A stretch of DNA of 64,000 bases, taken from NCBI GenBank assembly GCA_910586455.1, contig CAJUHX010000006.1, positions 9,455 to 73,454 on the forward strand, given 5' to 3'. This stretch comes from an uncultured Muribaculaceae bacterium. GTDB lineage: Bacteria; Bacteroidota; Bacteroidia; Bacteroidales; Muribaculaceae. How positions within the stretch are numbered: the first letter of the stretch is position 1; the number at the start of each line of letters is the position of its first letter. A program made the translations under genes and the position numbers. The notes beneath the pieces are model-generated. The model had not been told where the DNA came from, ran no database searches, and saw only the letters and a list, made by a program, of their open reading frames with translations. Shown piece by piece: positions 9,334 to 17,592 of this stretch.

Positions 9334-9819
9334 ATGACACCCAATTCACTGGCTTTCATAGCCCTCTGCAACGAATATTGCTCCGCGGTGGAACACGCCC
9401 GCGAAAGCGGCCACGATGACTTTGTCGACTCCATGCTGCGTCTGCTGCCGCGCCTGTACATCACAGCCTCCGACCTTACGGCCGACATCAGCGAGCCCGA
9501 CGCCTACATAGCCGAGGCCCTCGATGAAGACTACTACGAGTCGGTGCGTCGCGCCATGGAAGAGGTGCTGGGCGAGGACGATGCCTACCTTGAGGTATTC
9601 GAGGAGGACATGAAATACTCAGACACCCCTATCGCCGCCAGCGTGGCCGAGGGGCTCGCCGACATTTTTCAAGTGCTGTACAACTTTATCGACACCGTGC
9701 GCGACGCGCCCGACGACCTTGCGTCCGAGGCTCTTGCAGCAGTGAAGGAAGACTTCGGCTCATATTGGAGCAAGCCACTGTGCAACGTGCTGCGAGCCCT
9801 CAACAATATAAAATACTGA
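9334..9819 (+). CDS. DUF5063 domain-containing protein
   Basis: This is a 161-residue, acidic, apparently cytoplasmic protein with no signal peptide or membrane segment. It resembles the DUF5063 family that is common in Bacteroidales; the helical N-terminus (ALCNEYCSAVEHA) and the MLRLLPRLYITASDL segment near residue 35 are typical. The function is unknown. The start lies 6 bp after the right arm of the inverted-repeat element, which may therefore carry or replace its leader. The gene is followed after 40 bp by an aminopeptidase gene. Confidence 0.75.
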   Translation: MTPNSLAFIALCNEYCSAVEHARESGHDDFVDSMLRLLPRLYITASDLTADISEPDAYIAEALDEDYYESVRRAMEEVLGEDDAYLEVFEEDMKYSDTPIAASVAEGLADIFQVLYNFIDTVRDAPDDLASEALAAVKEDFGSYWSKPLCNVLRALNNIKY

Positions 9820-9823
9820 GAGC

Positions 9824-9858
9824 AATTTAACATTTAACATTCCACAATTTAACATTAA
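9824..9858. repeat. short tandem-like AATTTAACATT repeats
   Basis: The 40-bp gap before the aminopeptidase start contains three near copies of the unit TTTAACATT. No function can be read from the sequence. Confidence 0.5.
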
Positions 9859-9859
9859 T

Positions 9860-11155
9860 ATGACTCCTCTTACCCGCGACCTCTGCGACTTTCTCGATGC
9901 CAGCCCATGTAACTTTCTGGCTGTGCGCAATCTGGCCGAACGCCTCGAAGGCGAAGGCTTTGTATGCCTCGACTTCCGTAACCGCGACGCCCTGGAAACA
10001 GGCGGCAAGTACTACTATACCGTAAACGGTTCGGCCCTGATTGCCTTCATAGTAGGCGAGGGCGATGCCTCCGAGGGTTTTAAAATTATATCGGCACATT
10101 CCGATTCGCCCGGTTTCCGCATAAAACCGCACGCCGAAATGATGTGCCCCGGACGCATACTCAAGCTCAACACCGAGGTGTACGGCGGCCCGATACTCTA
10201 CACCTGGTTCGACCGTCCGCTGTCGATTTCCGGCAGGGTGATACTGCGCAACGACGCCGATCCCCTGCGACCCGAAATCATTACGATGAAAATCGACCGT
10301 CCCCTCCTGACCATACCCCATCTGGCAATACATTTCAACCGCCAGGTCAACGAGGGCAATCCGCTGTCGAAGCAAAAAGACATGCTGCCGGTACTGGCTA
10401 AAATCACTGCCGACATGGAGGCCGACAACTTTTTGCTGAAACTCATAGCCGACGAATGCGGCTGCGACATCAGCGACATTCTCGACTTTGACCTCACTCT
10501 CTACGATACTACAAAGGCATGCACCTTCGGTGCCGACAACGAATTTATAAGCTCCGGACGGCTCGACGACCTCAGCATGGTTCATGCCGGACTGACCGCA
10601 CTGCTTGCTACTGACCCCGCCGGAAGCCGTACACGCGTACTGGCTATATTCGACAACGAGGAAACCGGCTCGGGTACAAAGCAGGGTGCGGCCTCGCCGA
10701 TACTCGACATGGTACTGCGCCGTGTGGTCGAAGCCAAGGGAGGCGACGAAATATCGTATCAGCAGGCGGTGGCAAATTCCTTTATGGTGTCGGCCGACAA
10801 CGCCCATGCAGTGCATCCCAACTACGTGGAGAAGCAGGACCCAACCAACCATCCGGCTCTGGGCGACGGCCCCGTGATAAAAATCAATGCCAACTGCAAA
10901 TACATGACCGATGCCGACTCTGCAGCCGTGTTCCGCGCTATCTGCGAGCGAGCCGGAGTGCCGGTGCAGTATTTTGTCAATCACAGCGATGTTGCCGGCG
11001 GTTCGACCCTTGGCAACATACTTACTTCGCAGATACCGCTGCGCGGTGTCGACATGGGCGCTGCCATGTGGGCTATGCACTCGGTGCGCGAAACCGCCTC
11101 AGTGGCCGACCACGCTTACATAGTCGATGCGTTTACTGAATTTTACAATATCTGA
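9860..11155 (+). CDS. apeB: M18 family aminopeptidase
   Basis: This is a 431-residue metallo-aminopeptidase of the M18 (aspartyl aminopeptidase) family, expected to be a cytoplasmic di-zinc, multi-subunit enzyme removing N-terminal residues from peptides. Metal-ligand motifs are visible: SAHSDSPGFRIKP near residue 80, the bridging Asp in SSGRLDDLSMVHAG near 235, FDNEETGSGTKQGA near 270, and a final His in VNHSDVAGGSTLG near 375. The length matches the family. The next gene starts 23 bp later. Confidence 0.93.
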   Translation: MTPLTRDLCDFLDASPCNFLAVRNLAERLEGEGFVCLDFRNRDALETGGKYYYTVNGSALIAFIVGEGDASEGFKIISAHSDSPGFRIKPHAEMMCPGRILKLNTEVYGGPILYTWFDRPLSISGRVILRNDADPLRPEIITMKIDRPLLTIPHLAIHFNRQVNEGNPLSKQKDMLPVLAKITADMEADNFLLKLIADECGCDISDILDFDLTLYDTTKACTFGADNEFISSGRLDDLSMVHAGLTALLATDPAGSRTRVLAIFDNEETGSGTKQGAASPILDMVLRRVVEAKGGDEISYQQAVANSFMVSADNAHAVHPNYVEKQDPTNHPALGDGPVIKINANCKYMTDADSAAVFRAICERAGVPVQYFVNHSDVAGGSTLGNILTSQIPLRGVDMGAAMWAMHSVRETASVADHAYIVDAFTEFYNI

Positions 11156-11178
11156 TAACGACCCCTAATTTTTGAATT

Positions 11179-11565
11179 ATGAAAAAGATTATTATTTCGC
11201 TGCTGATGGTATTGGCGGCAGTGTTCTGTCTGCAAGCCGGCACGCTCGGTGATGCGTTCACTAAAATACGCCCGAACGCAGCTATGGTTCAGGATGCTAC
11301 CGCCGAAGACCTTAAATCCGATGGCCTCACAGCCGCTTCGGTAGCCATGCTCGATGCCTCAGCCATGGAGAAGGCTCTCGCAGCAGTTCCTGCCGACCTT
11401 AAGCCTATTATTGATGTGGTCGATGAAGGCAATACAATAAAGGCCTACATGGTAGAGGACGGAAACGACTCTGAGGTGCTGATGTTGATTGCCGGTGTAG
11501 CCCAGAATATAGCTATTTACGCACAGGGGCCTGCAGAGGCGGTTGCGAAAATGCTCCCGCAATAA
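11179..11565 (+). CDS. small secreted protein of unknown function
   Basis: This is a 128-residue protein with a clear signal peptide (MKKIIISLLMVLAAVFCLQAG). The mature part is about 105 residues, acidic and alanine-rich, with no cysteine. It has alternating helix-like (SAMEKALAAVPADLK) and strand-like (NTIKAYMVED, EVLMLIAGV) pieces, reminiscent of small Bacteroidales exported proteins such as DUF4252. That resemblance is weak and I do not claim it. It is probably cotranscribed with the aminopeptidase. Confidence 0.7.
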   Translation: MKKIIISLLMVLAAVFCLQAGTLGDAFTKIRPNAAMVQDATAEDLKSDGLTAASVAMLDASAMEKALAAVPADLKPIIDVVDEGNTIKAYMVEDGNDSEVLMLIAGVAQNIAIYAQGPAEAVAKMLPQ

Positions 11566-11580
11566 TCTCGACAACAGAGA

Positions 11581-11671
11581 GTAGCGACGGCGTCCGGCCG
11601 TTGTTCGCGGACAAAGGTGTTAAACGATATAATACCCTTGCTTGTGAACGACAGCCGGACGCCGTCGCTAC
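11581..11671. repeat. 91-bp imperfect palindrome with perfect 18-bp ends
   Basis: GTAGCGACGGCGTCCGGC (11581-11598) is exactly inverted at 11654-11671. Similarity continues inward, imperfectly, for about 18 more bases on each side, leaving a short AT-rich centre. It lies 15 bp beyond the stop of the small secreted protein. It could fold as a large hairpin, act as a terminator, or be a dispersed REP/MITE-like element. No second copy is in the window. Confidence 0.7.
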
Positions 11672-11729
11672 GTACATGCTTATAATCCCATAGCTGAATG
11701 TCAGGCGTATTAAATTCGGTAAAAATGAT

Positions 11730-11782
11730 ACAAGTTACCAACTTATCGGTAAGTCGGTCGTCGTGTAAATTCGGTAATTTTG
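11730..11782 (+). promoter_or_regulatory. promoter and dyad operator before alcohol dehydrogenase
   Basis: TAATTTTG (11775-11782) fits the -7 consensus 36 bp before the gene. Just upstream, overlapping dyads are visible: ACTTA-tcgg-TAAGT (11741-11754) and TTACC-n8-GGTAA. This is the size and place expected for a repressor or activator site, perhaps of an HxlR-type regulator; that attribution is a guess. The phrase AAATTCGGTAA occurs twice in the region. Confidence 0.45.
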
Positions 11783-11817
11783 CATCATCAAAAGAAATAA
11801 CTTAAAAACAAATTGAT

Positions 11818-12984
11818 ATGTTAGGCAATTTCACTTTTCACAATCCCACGAAACTATATTTTGGGGAAAACTCATTGGAGAATTTGAGTAAAGAACTGGG
11901 CAAGTATGGAGAAAAAGTAATGCTGGTGTACGGCGGCGGTTCCATCCGCAAGAACGGCATTTACGATGCGGTACTGGCAGAGCTGCGCAAGGCGGGCAAA
12001 CAGACGGTCGAACTGTCGGGCGTCATGCCCAATCCCACCATCGAAAAGGTGATGGAGGGCGTGGCACTTGCAAGGAAAGAGGCGGTGGATTTTATCCTTG
12101 CCGTCGGCGGCGGTTCCGTCTGTGACTATTGCAAGGCGGTAGCCGGTTCTACCTACTGCGAGCAAGACCCGTGGGAGTATTATTTCAATAACTTCGGGGA
12201 AATGACCTGCCGGTGGATTCCGGTCGGCTGCGTGCTCACGATGGCTGGAACGGGTTCGGAAATGGACAGTTGTTCCGTCATTTCCAAGCACAGCGAAAAT
12301 CGGAAGAAGTTCTATTATTTCCGCAATCCCGATTTCTCCATTCTCAACCCCGCTTACACCTATACCGTTCCCAAACATCATACGGTGGCCGGTATTTACG
12401 ACATCATGTCGCACATTCTGGAACAATACCTTTCGGGAACGGATGACAATACGAGCGATTACATTGCCGAAGGGCTGATGCGCTCCCTCGTTGTCAGCTC
12501 CCGGAAAGTGCTCGGCAATCCGGAGGATTACGAAGCACGCAGCAACATCATGTGGACTGCGACATGGGCTTTGAACGGGCTTCTCGCCTGCGGTAAACCC
12601 ACCGACTGGATGGTACACATGCTGGGACAGGCCGTTGCCGCCTATACCGACGCCACCCACGGGCATACGCTCTCGGCTGTCAGCGGGGCTTATTACCGTC
12701 TGCTCATCGGGCGTTCCGAAGAGGCGGTGAAGAAATTCCGCAGGCTGGCAACCGCCGTGTGGGATATTGTTCCGGCCGGAAAGACGGACAAGGAAATAGC
12801 GCTGGAAGGACTCGCAAGTATGGAGGCATGGATGCGGGAACTGGGATTGGCGATGGACATCACGGCTTGCGGTGCCGATGCGTCGCAGCTCGAAGGGATG
12901 GCAGATGCGTGCCCCATCAACGAAAGCGGTTATGTCATCCTCACCCGTGAGGATGTAATCGAAGTGTTACGTCAAAGTCTTTAA
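11818..12984 (+). CDS. iron-containing alcohol dehydrogenase (YqhD/BdhA type)
   Basis: This is a 388-residue group III alcohol dehydrogenase that would reduce aldehydes with NAD(P)H. It resembles E. coli YqhD and clostridial butanol dehydrogenases. The N-terminal FHNPTKLYFGE and the dinucleotide-binding GGGS at 97-100 are typical. The metal ligands line up with YqhD: Asp195 and His199 (GIYDIMSHILEQ), His267 (DWMVHML) and His281 (DATHGHT). Its own promoter-operator region suggests induction by reactive aldehydes, as for yqhD, but this is inference. Its last 4 bp overlap the 3' end of the convergent rarA gene. Confidence 0.92.
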   Translation: MLGNFTFHNPTKLYFGENSLENLSKELGKYGEKVMLVYGGGSIRKNGIYDAVLAELRKAGKQTVELSGVMPNPTIEKVMEGVALARKEAVDFILAVGGGSVCDYCKAVAGSTYCEQDPWEYYFNNFGEMTCRWIPVGCVLTMAGTGSEMDSCSVISKHSENRKKFYYFRNPDFSILNPAYTYTVPKHHTVAGIYDIMSHILEQYLSGTDDNTSDYIAEGLMRSLVVSSRKVLGNPEDYEARSNIMWTATWALNGLLACGKPTDWMVHMLGQAVAAYTDATHGHTLSAVSGAYYRLLIGRSEEAVKKFRRLATAVWDIVPAGKTDKEIALEGLASMEAWMRELGLAMDITACGADASQLEGMADACPINESGYVILTREDVIEVLRQSL

Positions 12985-14273
12985 TAACATTTGTCGGGTC
13001 CGTGCCATCGTTCCCACTGGCGGCGGTTGAGTTTGTCTTCCTGTGCATTGCTGCAAGGCTGCCAGAAGCGGAAGCCTTCGAGCTTGTCGGGCATGAACTG
13101 CTGTCGTACGAAATTACCCGGATAGTCGTGGGCGTACTTGTAGTTCTTGCCGTAGCCCAAATTTTTCATAAGCGAGGTGGGAGCGTTGCGAATATGCAGC
13201 GGCACGGGCAGATTGCCGCTGCGCTCCACCTCCTGCAAGGCGTTGTTTATGGCCATATAGGCTGAATTCGATTTTTCGCTTGTTGCAAGGTAAATGGTAC
13301 ATTCAGCCAGCGGAATGCGCCCCTCGGGCATACCTATTTTGCTGATGGTGTCGAAGGTGGCGTTGGCCAGCAGCAGGGCGTTGGGGTTGGCCAGTCCGAT
13401 ATCTTCGGCTGCAACTATTACAAGGCGGCGCGCAATGAACTCGGGGTCTTCGCCTCCGGCTATCATGCGTGCCAGCCAGTAGATGGCGGCGTCGGGGTCG
13501 CTGCCGCGTATGCTTTTGATGAAGGCCGAGATTATGTCGTAGTGCATCTCGCCGTTCTTGTCGTAGGCCTGCGGATTGAGCTGCAGCGACTCGGTTACGG
13601 TGCGGTCGTTGATTGTCAGCGGCTCGCCGGCCGGTGTAGACTGGTACAGCAGGTCGAGTATGTTCAGCAGTTTGCGGGCATCGCCTCCGCTGTAGCGGAA
13701 CAGAGCAGTAGTTTCCTCGATATGCGTGTCCATTGATTGCAGTATGCTGTCGTTCTGCATGGCCCGGTCGAGCAGGGTCTGCAGTTCGTCGGCTTCGAGC
13801 GGTCGGAGTGTATATACCTGAGCGCGCGACAACAGAGGTCGGATAACCTCGAACGACGGGTTCTCGGTGGTGGCGCCAATCAGCGTTACAGTACCGTCTT
13901 CGACAGCTCCGAGCAGGCTGTCCTGCTGTGATTTGCTGAATCGGTGTATTTCATCGATAAACAGTATGGGGCGCCCTTTGCCGAACATGCTGCGGGATTC
14001 GGCGCGACATTGCTCTATTACTTCGCGTACTTCTTTGACTCCGCTGCTTACAGCCGAGAGGGTAAAGAATCTGACCTCGGCGGTGTTGGCGATTATGCGG
14101 GCCAGTGTGGTCTTGCCTACGCCCGGAGGACCCCACAGGATAAAGGAATTTATGCGTCGCGACTCAATCATGCGGCGCAGCACGGCACCGGGCCCTACGA
14201 GGTGGGTCTGGCCTATGTAGTCATCAAGAGTCTGAGGTCTGAGCCGTTCGGCCAGTGGCTGGATGTTGTTCAT
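12981..14273 (-). CDS. rarA: replication-associated recombination protein A (AAA+ ATPase)
   Basis: This is a 430-residue MgsA/RarA/WRNIP1 family protein, a clamp-loader-like ATPase that acts at stalled replication forks. Walker A (GPPGVGKTT) is near residue 48, Walker B (LFIDEIHRFSKSQQD) near 98, sensor 1 (LIGATTENPSFE) near 132, and the C-terminal tetramerisation domain carries RSGNLPVPLHIRNAPT near 360. The domain order and length are normal. Confidence 0.95.
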   Translation of the reverse strand: MNNIQPLAERLRPQTLDDYIGQTHLVGPGAVLRRMIESRRINSFILWGPPGVGKTTLARIIANTAEVRFFTLSAVSSGVKEVREVIEQCRAESRSMFGKGRPILFIDEIHRFSKSQQDSLLGAVEDGTVTLIGATTENPSFEVIRPLLSRAQVYTLRPLEADELQTLLDRAMQNDSILQSMDTHIEETTALFRYSGGDARKLLNILDLLYQSTPAGEPLTINDRTVTESLQLNPQAYDKNGEMHYDIISAFIKSIRGSDPDAAIYWLARMIAGGEDPEFIARRLVIVAAEDIGLANPNALLLANATFDTISKIGMPEGRIPLAECTIYLATSEKSNSAYMAINNALQEVERSGNLPVPLHIRNAPTSLMKNLGYGKNYKYAHDYPGNFVRQQFMPDKLEGFRFWQPCSNAQEDKLNRRQWERWHGPDKCY

Positions 14274-14285
14274 ATATATTGAGAA

Positions 14286-14311
14286 CAGCCCCGGGGGAAA
14301 ACCCGGGGCTG
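14286..14311 (-). terminator. GC-rich hairpin after the TPR operon
   Basis: CAGCCCCGGG (14286-14295) pairs perfectly with CCCGGGGCTG (14302-14311) around a 6-nt loop. It lies between the TPR gene stop and the rarA start on the minus strand. The following minus-strand sequence TTCTCAATATAT is only partly T-rich. Confidence 0.65.
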
Positions 14312-14337
14312 CCGTTATAGTAAGGGAAAATAATCGA

Positions 14338-15954
14338 TTACTGAGCCAGGTTCTCCTGGATTTCTGTATACTTGCGGTAGAGTTCAGCCATTTCGGTTGC
14401 CTTGTCCATGTCCTTGAGGTCGCGGTAGTACTTGTTGAGGGTGTAGTAGCACTCGCGGTACATGTTCAGGGCGCTTGCCTTTTCGAGGTTGGCGGGATCG
14501 GCGTTGAGCAGTTCAAGCATCTTGTCGTAAGCGGCGAGGGTTGCATCATCGACAACGTCGTTGTTACCTATACGGTGGAGGTGAGCTATACGCTGGTACA
14601 GTAAGGGCACAGGTTCGGCGGTGGCTGTAACCTTGGCCATTAATTCGAGCCCCTTGTCGGCAGCGGTGCGGGCTTCGGCGGCTTTGCCTTCCTTTTGGTA
14701 GCCGACAGCTACGTTCAGATAGTAGCCGGCAGCGATAAAGTAGTCGCTTGCCGAGGGTTCTTTCAGAAGGCTGAGGAATTTAGCGTAAGCATCGGCTGCC
14801 GCGGGGTAGTTCTTGGCGTTGGTGAGTGCGATGGAGTACTGGTCCCAGAGAGCGGGTTCTTCAGGCAGTTTCTGCACTGCTGCTGCAAGTACTTCGATTG
14901 CGGTAGAGTCGGCGCCGTTCTTGTTGAGAGCTTCGGCATACTTGGCGTAGTCGTTGGCGTTGAAGTCACCGCCTGGGTTCTTGGCGAAGAACTGTTCGGC
15001 GGCTTTTATGGCGTTGTCCCACTGCTCCATGCCCGAGTAGTTGAGCATGCGCAGACGCTGCATCATAAAGTTGTCGGGCTGGGTGGCGAGGAGCTTGTCG
15101 GCTACTTCCAGCGATTCGGGGTATTTGTTGCCGAAGTACAGCAGCACCGAGTAGCGGGCCTCGTCCTGAGGGAAGTGGTTGGGGTTCTTAATGTACTGTC
15201 CATACTGCTCGGCGGCTTTGTCCCAGTAATTGGCGTCGTAGTATTTTTCAGCGAGTTCGCGCTGACCCAGTGCCGAGTTGGGCTGCTTCTGCAGGAATTC
15301 CTGGAGTTTCTGGATTGAGAACTCGGGGTTCACGCCAAAGTAACTGTGAGCGTAGTTCACGTAGCCTTCGGGGTTTTCGGGGTCGGCGGTGATGGCCTGC
15401 TCGTACATGGCGGCAGCTTCGCCGAACTTCTGCTGGTCGAGGAGCATGTCGCCTTCGAGAATGAACACCGATGGTTCGCTGAATTTGGAGTCTTTGTTGG
15501 CTTTGTCGAGGTACTTGCGTACATCTGATGCGTATGCCACAGGGTCGGCCTTATAGTATGCGCGGGCTATGTCTACAGTCACCTCGTGGTTCTTTTTACC
15601 CAGCTTGAGGGCCTGCTTGAAATTGTCTTCGGCTGCTTTCTTGTTGCCGTTGCGCAGTTCGAGCGCACCGAGGCCTACGTAGTTATAGGGGCAGTCGGGG
15701 TCGGCCTGGATACCTTTGTCGAAGTTAGCTTTGGCTTCGGCGTTGTTTTTCTGAGCTACTGCTACCTGGCCGAGGTAGTAATAGGCTTTTGCCTTGTCGG
15801 TCTGGGCGTCGTTGATAGTGCGGTTAAGAATTTCTTTGGCGTTGCTGTACTGGCCTGCCTTGTAGTAATCGATACCATCGATGTAGCCTTGGCTCTGGGC
15901 TGCTGCACTGAGGCCGCCGGCAACTAAGAGTGAAAGGATAAGTTTGAATTTCAT
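14338..15954 (-). CDS. exported tetratricopeptide repeat protein
   Basis: This is a 538-residue protein with a signal peptide (MKFKLILSLLVAGGLSAAAQSQ) and many TPR units from about residue 28 to 470, e.g. AKAYYYLGQVAVAQKNNAEA and AAAMYEQAITADPENPEG. TPR solenoids mount protein complexes; a periplasmic role is expected here. It is the last gene of a minus-strand operon after the PstS-like lipoprotein. From memory, the same trio follows exbB/exbD/tonB genes in many Bacteroidales, which would tie it to energised outer-membrane transport. Those genes are absent here. Confidence 0.85.
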   Translation of the reverse strand: MKFKLILSLLVAGGLSAAAQSQGYIDGIDYYKAGQYSNAKEILNRTINDAQTDKAKAYYYLGQVAVAQKNNAEAKANFDKGIQADPDCPYNYVGLGALELRNGNKKAAEDNFKQALKLGKKNHEVTVDIARAYYKADPVAYASDVRKYLDKANKDSKFSEPSVFILEGDMLLDQQKFGEAAAMYEQAITADPENPEGYVNYAHSYFGVNPEFSIQKLQEFLQKQPNSALGQRELAEKYYDANYWDKAAEQYGQYIKNPNHFPQDEARYSVLLYFGNKYPESLEVADKLLATQPDNFMMQRLRMLNYSGMEQWDNAIKAAEQFFAKNPGGDFNANDYAKYAEALNKNGADSTAIEVLAAAVQKLPEEPALWDQYSIALTNAKNYPAAADAYAKFLSLLKEPSASDYFIAAGYYLNVAVGYQKEGKAAEARTAADKGLELMAKVTATAEPVPLLYQRIAHLHRIGNNDVVDDATLAAYDKMLELLNADPANLEKASALNMYRECYYTLNKYYRDLKDMDKATEMAELYRKYTEIQENLAQ

Positions 15955-16009
15955 ATTCTATTATTTGGTTTTGTTATTTGCACTGATTGGATTTACGGTA
16001 GTACCGCGG

Positions 16010-16025
16010 CTGCGTAATTACGCAG
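16010..16025. repeat. 16-bp perfect palindrome
   Basis: CTGCGTAATTACGCAG lies in the 111-bp gap between the PstS-like and TPR genes. It could be a regulator site or a small hairpin separating the two genes. Confidence 0.5.
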
Positions 16026-16065
16026 TCCTTGGATAATTAAACGCTGTGTATGGTGTTTTATTGCC

Positions 16066-17064
16066 TTAGTTAAGCTCTACGATGCGTGCTTTGATGCGTG
16101 CGGGCATTATGCCGGTGAGCGAAATTATTTTCTGGCCGTCCCATCCGGTGACATAGCTGTAGAAGCCACCGCCGAGCGAGCCGCCGACAGCTGTGGTACA
16201 CATGTATATTTTGCGGGTGAAGGGGTATCGGCCGTCGTATATGTACTGCTGATAGGGCTTGTAGGCGTCCATTTCGTCGTCGCGGCGTATGTTCAGCACT
16301 TTGATTGCCGTGTTGAACTGCGGAGCCTCAATCTGGTCATCGCTTTTGGCCTGGGCAGCCAGGTCGGCTGTCATAGCCTTGCGCTCCGAGTCGGGCAGGT
16401 CGGCGCGTGCCATGTCGGTGGTGAGCCAGCTTACTCCCACTATGCCGAGGCCGTTTTTGTCGTTTTCAACGGCGCGGAACACTTCGGGTACGCTGCCTTT
16501 GGCGTAAACTCGGGCTCCGAATTTGCTGCCGTCGAGTACCTGGTCCTGCATATATTGTACGGTGCTGGAGCCGCCGTGGTCGAAGTACACGTTGATTTTG
16601 CCGAGGCCGTCGGCGGGCCAGAGTTCGTTCCACAGGCTGTCGCGGCCGGCCAGGACTGAAGCCACCTCGTTGGTGGTAAGCAGGTTTATGGGGTTGTTGC
16701 GGTTTACAATCAGGGCCACTGCGTCGACAGCAATCTGCATCTGCCGTGCCGATGGTTTTTCTTTTTTCAGGTGCTTCATCTCGGCCTCGGTGAGTTCGCG
16801 CGAGATTACGGCTGTGGCGGTTTTGAATTCAAGCAGCGAGTCGAGTACCTCCGACTGTGGCAGGTAGCGGCACAGGATGTGCGACTGCGGGTAAACATAC
16901 TCGTAGACATCGATTTCCTGTTCAAGAACGTTCTGAAAACTCTCGTCGCACACCATTGTCATGGTGCCAGATGTCGAGGTTGTCGACGATTTTTTGTCGC
17001 ACGAGCTAAGTCCAAAGACTGCAGCCAGCATAGCCGCCGCGGTCAGATATTTGGTAATCTGCAT
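16066..17064 (-). CDS. PstS-like substrate-binding lipoprotein
   Basis: The chosen start at 17064 (MQITKYLTAAAMLAAVFG) gives a lipoprotein signal with the lipobox LSSC; an upstream in-frame ATG at 17106 would only add a non-hydrophobic extension. The mature protein has the periplasmic phosphate-binding fold of PstS, with motifs such as NPINLLTTNEVASVLAGRDS near residue 140 and DHGGSSTVQYMQD near 175. No pst permease or ATPase genes are nearby, so it may not be part of an ABC importer. It sits 42 bp after the small membrane protein gene and before a TPR gene. Confidence 0.85.
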   Translation of the reverse strand: MQITKYLTAAAMLAAVFGLSSCDKKSSTTSTSGTMTMVCDESFQNVLEQEIDVYEYVYPQSHILCRYLPQSEVLDSLLEFKTATAVISRELTEAEMKHLKKEKPSARQMQIAVDAVALIVNRNNPINLLTTNEVASVLAGRDSLWNELWPADGLGKINVYFDHGGSSTVQYMQDQVLDGSKFGARVYAKGSVPEVFRAVENDKNGLGIVGVSWLTTDMARADLPDSERKAMTADLAAQAKSDDQIEAPQFNTAIKVLNIRRDDEMDAYKPYQQYIYDGRYPFTRKIYMCTTAVGGSLGGGFYSYVTGWDGQKIISLTGIMPARIKARIVELN

Positions 17065-17106
17065 TGTTGTTGGTTTCAAATCGGATGTCGGATAATAGGC
17101 CGGCAA

Positions 17107-17394
17107 TTATGAGTAATAGTCGATTCCTTTGTACTGGCGGTATCCGCGGAAGATGCCGTATATGACCAGCACCACTCCTACTATGTAGCGGCACCAGGCC
17201 CAGTCGCTGCTCCAGTTGAATGCGTTGATAAGCAGCAGTATGCCCATGCCTACATAGAGTATAATCATAAACGCGCCGAAGATGGCCCGGATAAGTTTGT
17301 GGGGCTGAGCGGACGGTCGGTCGTTGGCGTGTACTCGCTCGCGGTATTCCTCGAAGCTTTCGCTCTGGAGGGGCTGTTTGTCTTCTGACTTCAT
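17107..17394 (-). CDS. small two-helix membrane protein
   Basis: The start at 17394 (MKSEDKQPLQSESFEEYRER) gives 95 residues; a longer frame from 17439 adds an unlikely extension. A hydrophilic N-terminal 45 residues precede two membrane helices (AIFGAFMIILYVGMGILLLI and YIVGVVLVIYGIFRGY). I do not recognise a family. Its conserved-looking place ahead of a PstS-like and a TPR gene suggests it belongs to the same envelope function. Confidence 0.7.
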   Translation of the reverse strand: MKSEDKQPLQSESFEEYRERVHANDRPSAQPHKLIRAIFGAFMIILYVGMGILLLINAFNWSSDWAWCRYIVGVVLVIYGIFRGYRQYKGIDYYS

Positions 17395-17592
17395 TGCTGT
17401 AAGTATTTTATGTTGAAAATCAATATATCGGACTGACATACAGTGGCGTCGGCCACGAGGCCTGTGTCTGTGCGTTGCCCTTTATATGATTTACCATCCA
17501 TGACGTGCGGAATGTTCGCCTGTCTTTGGCTGTAAAGTTAGTGAAACTTACTCAAATAAGCCATAAGTCCAGTGCTAAATTTATTAAAAATT

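Noticed and set aside
9827..11080. 417-codon minus-strand frame
   Set aside because: It is a shadow of the M18 aminopeptidase, whose metal-site motifs are on the plus strand.
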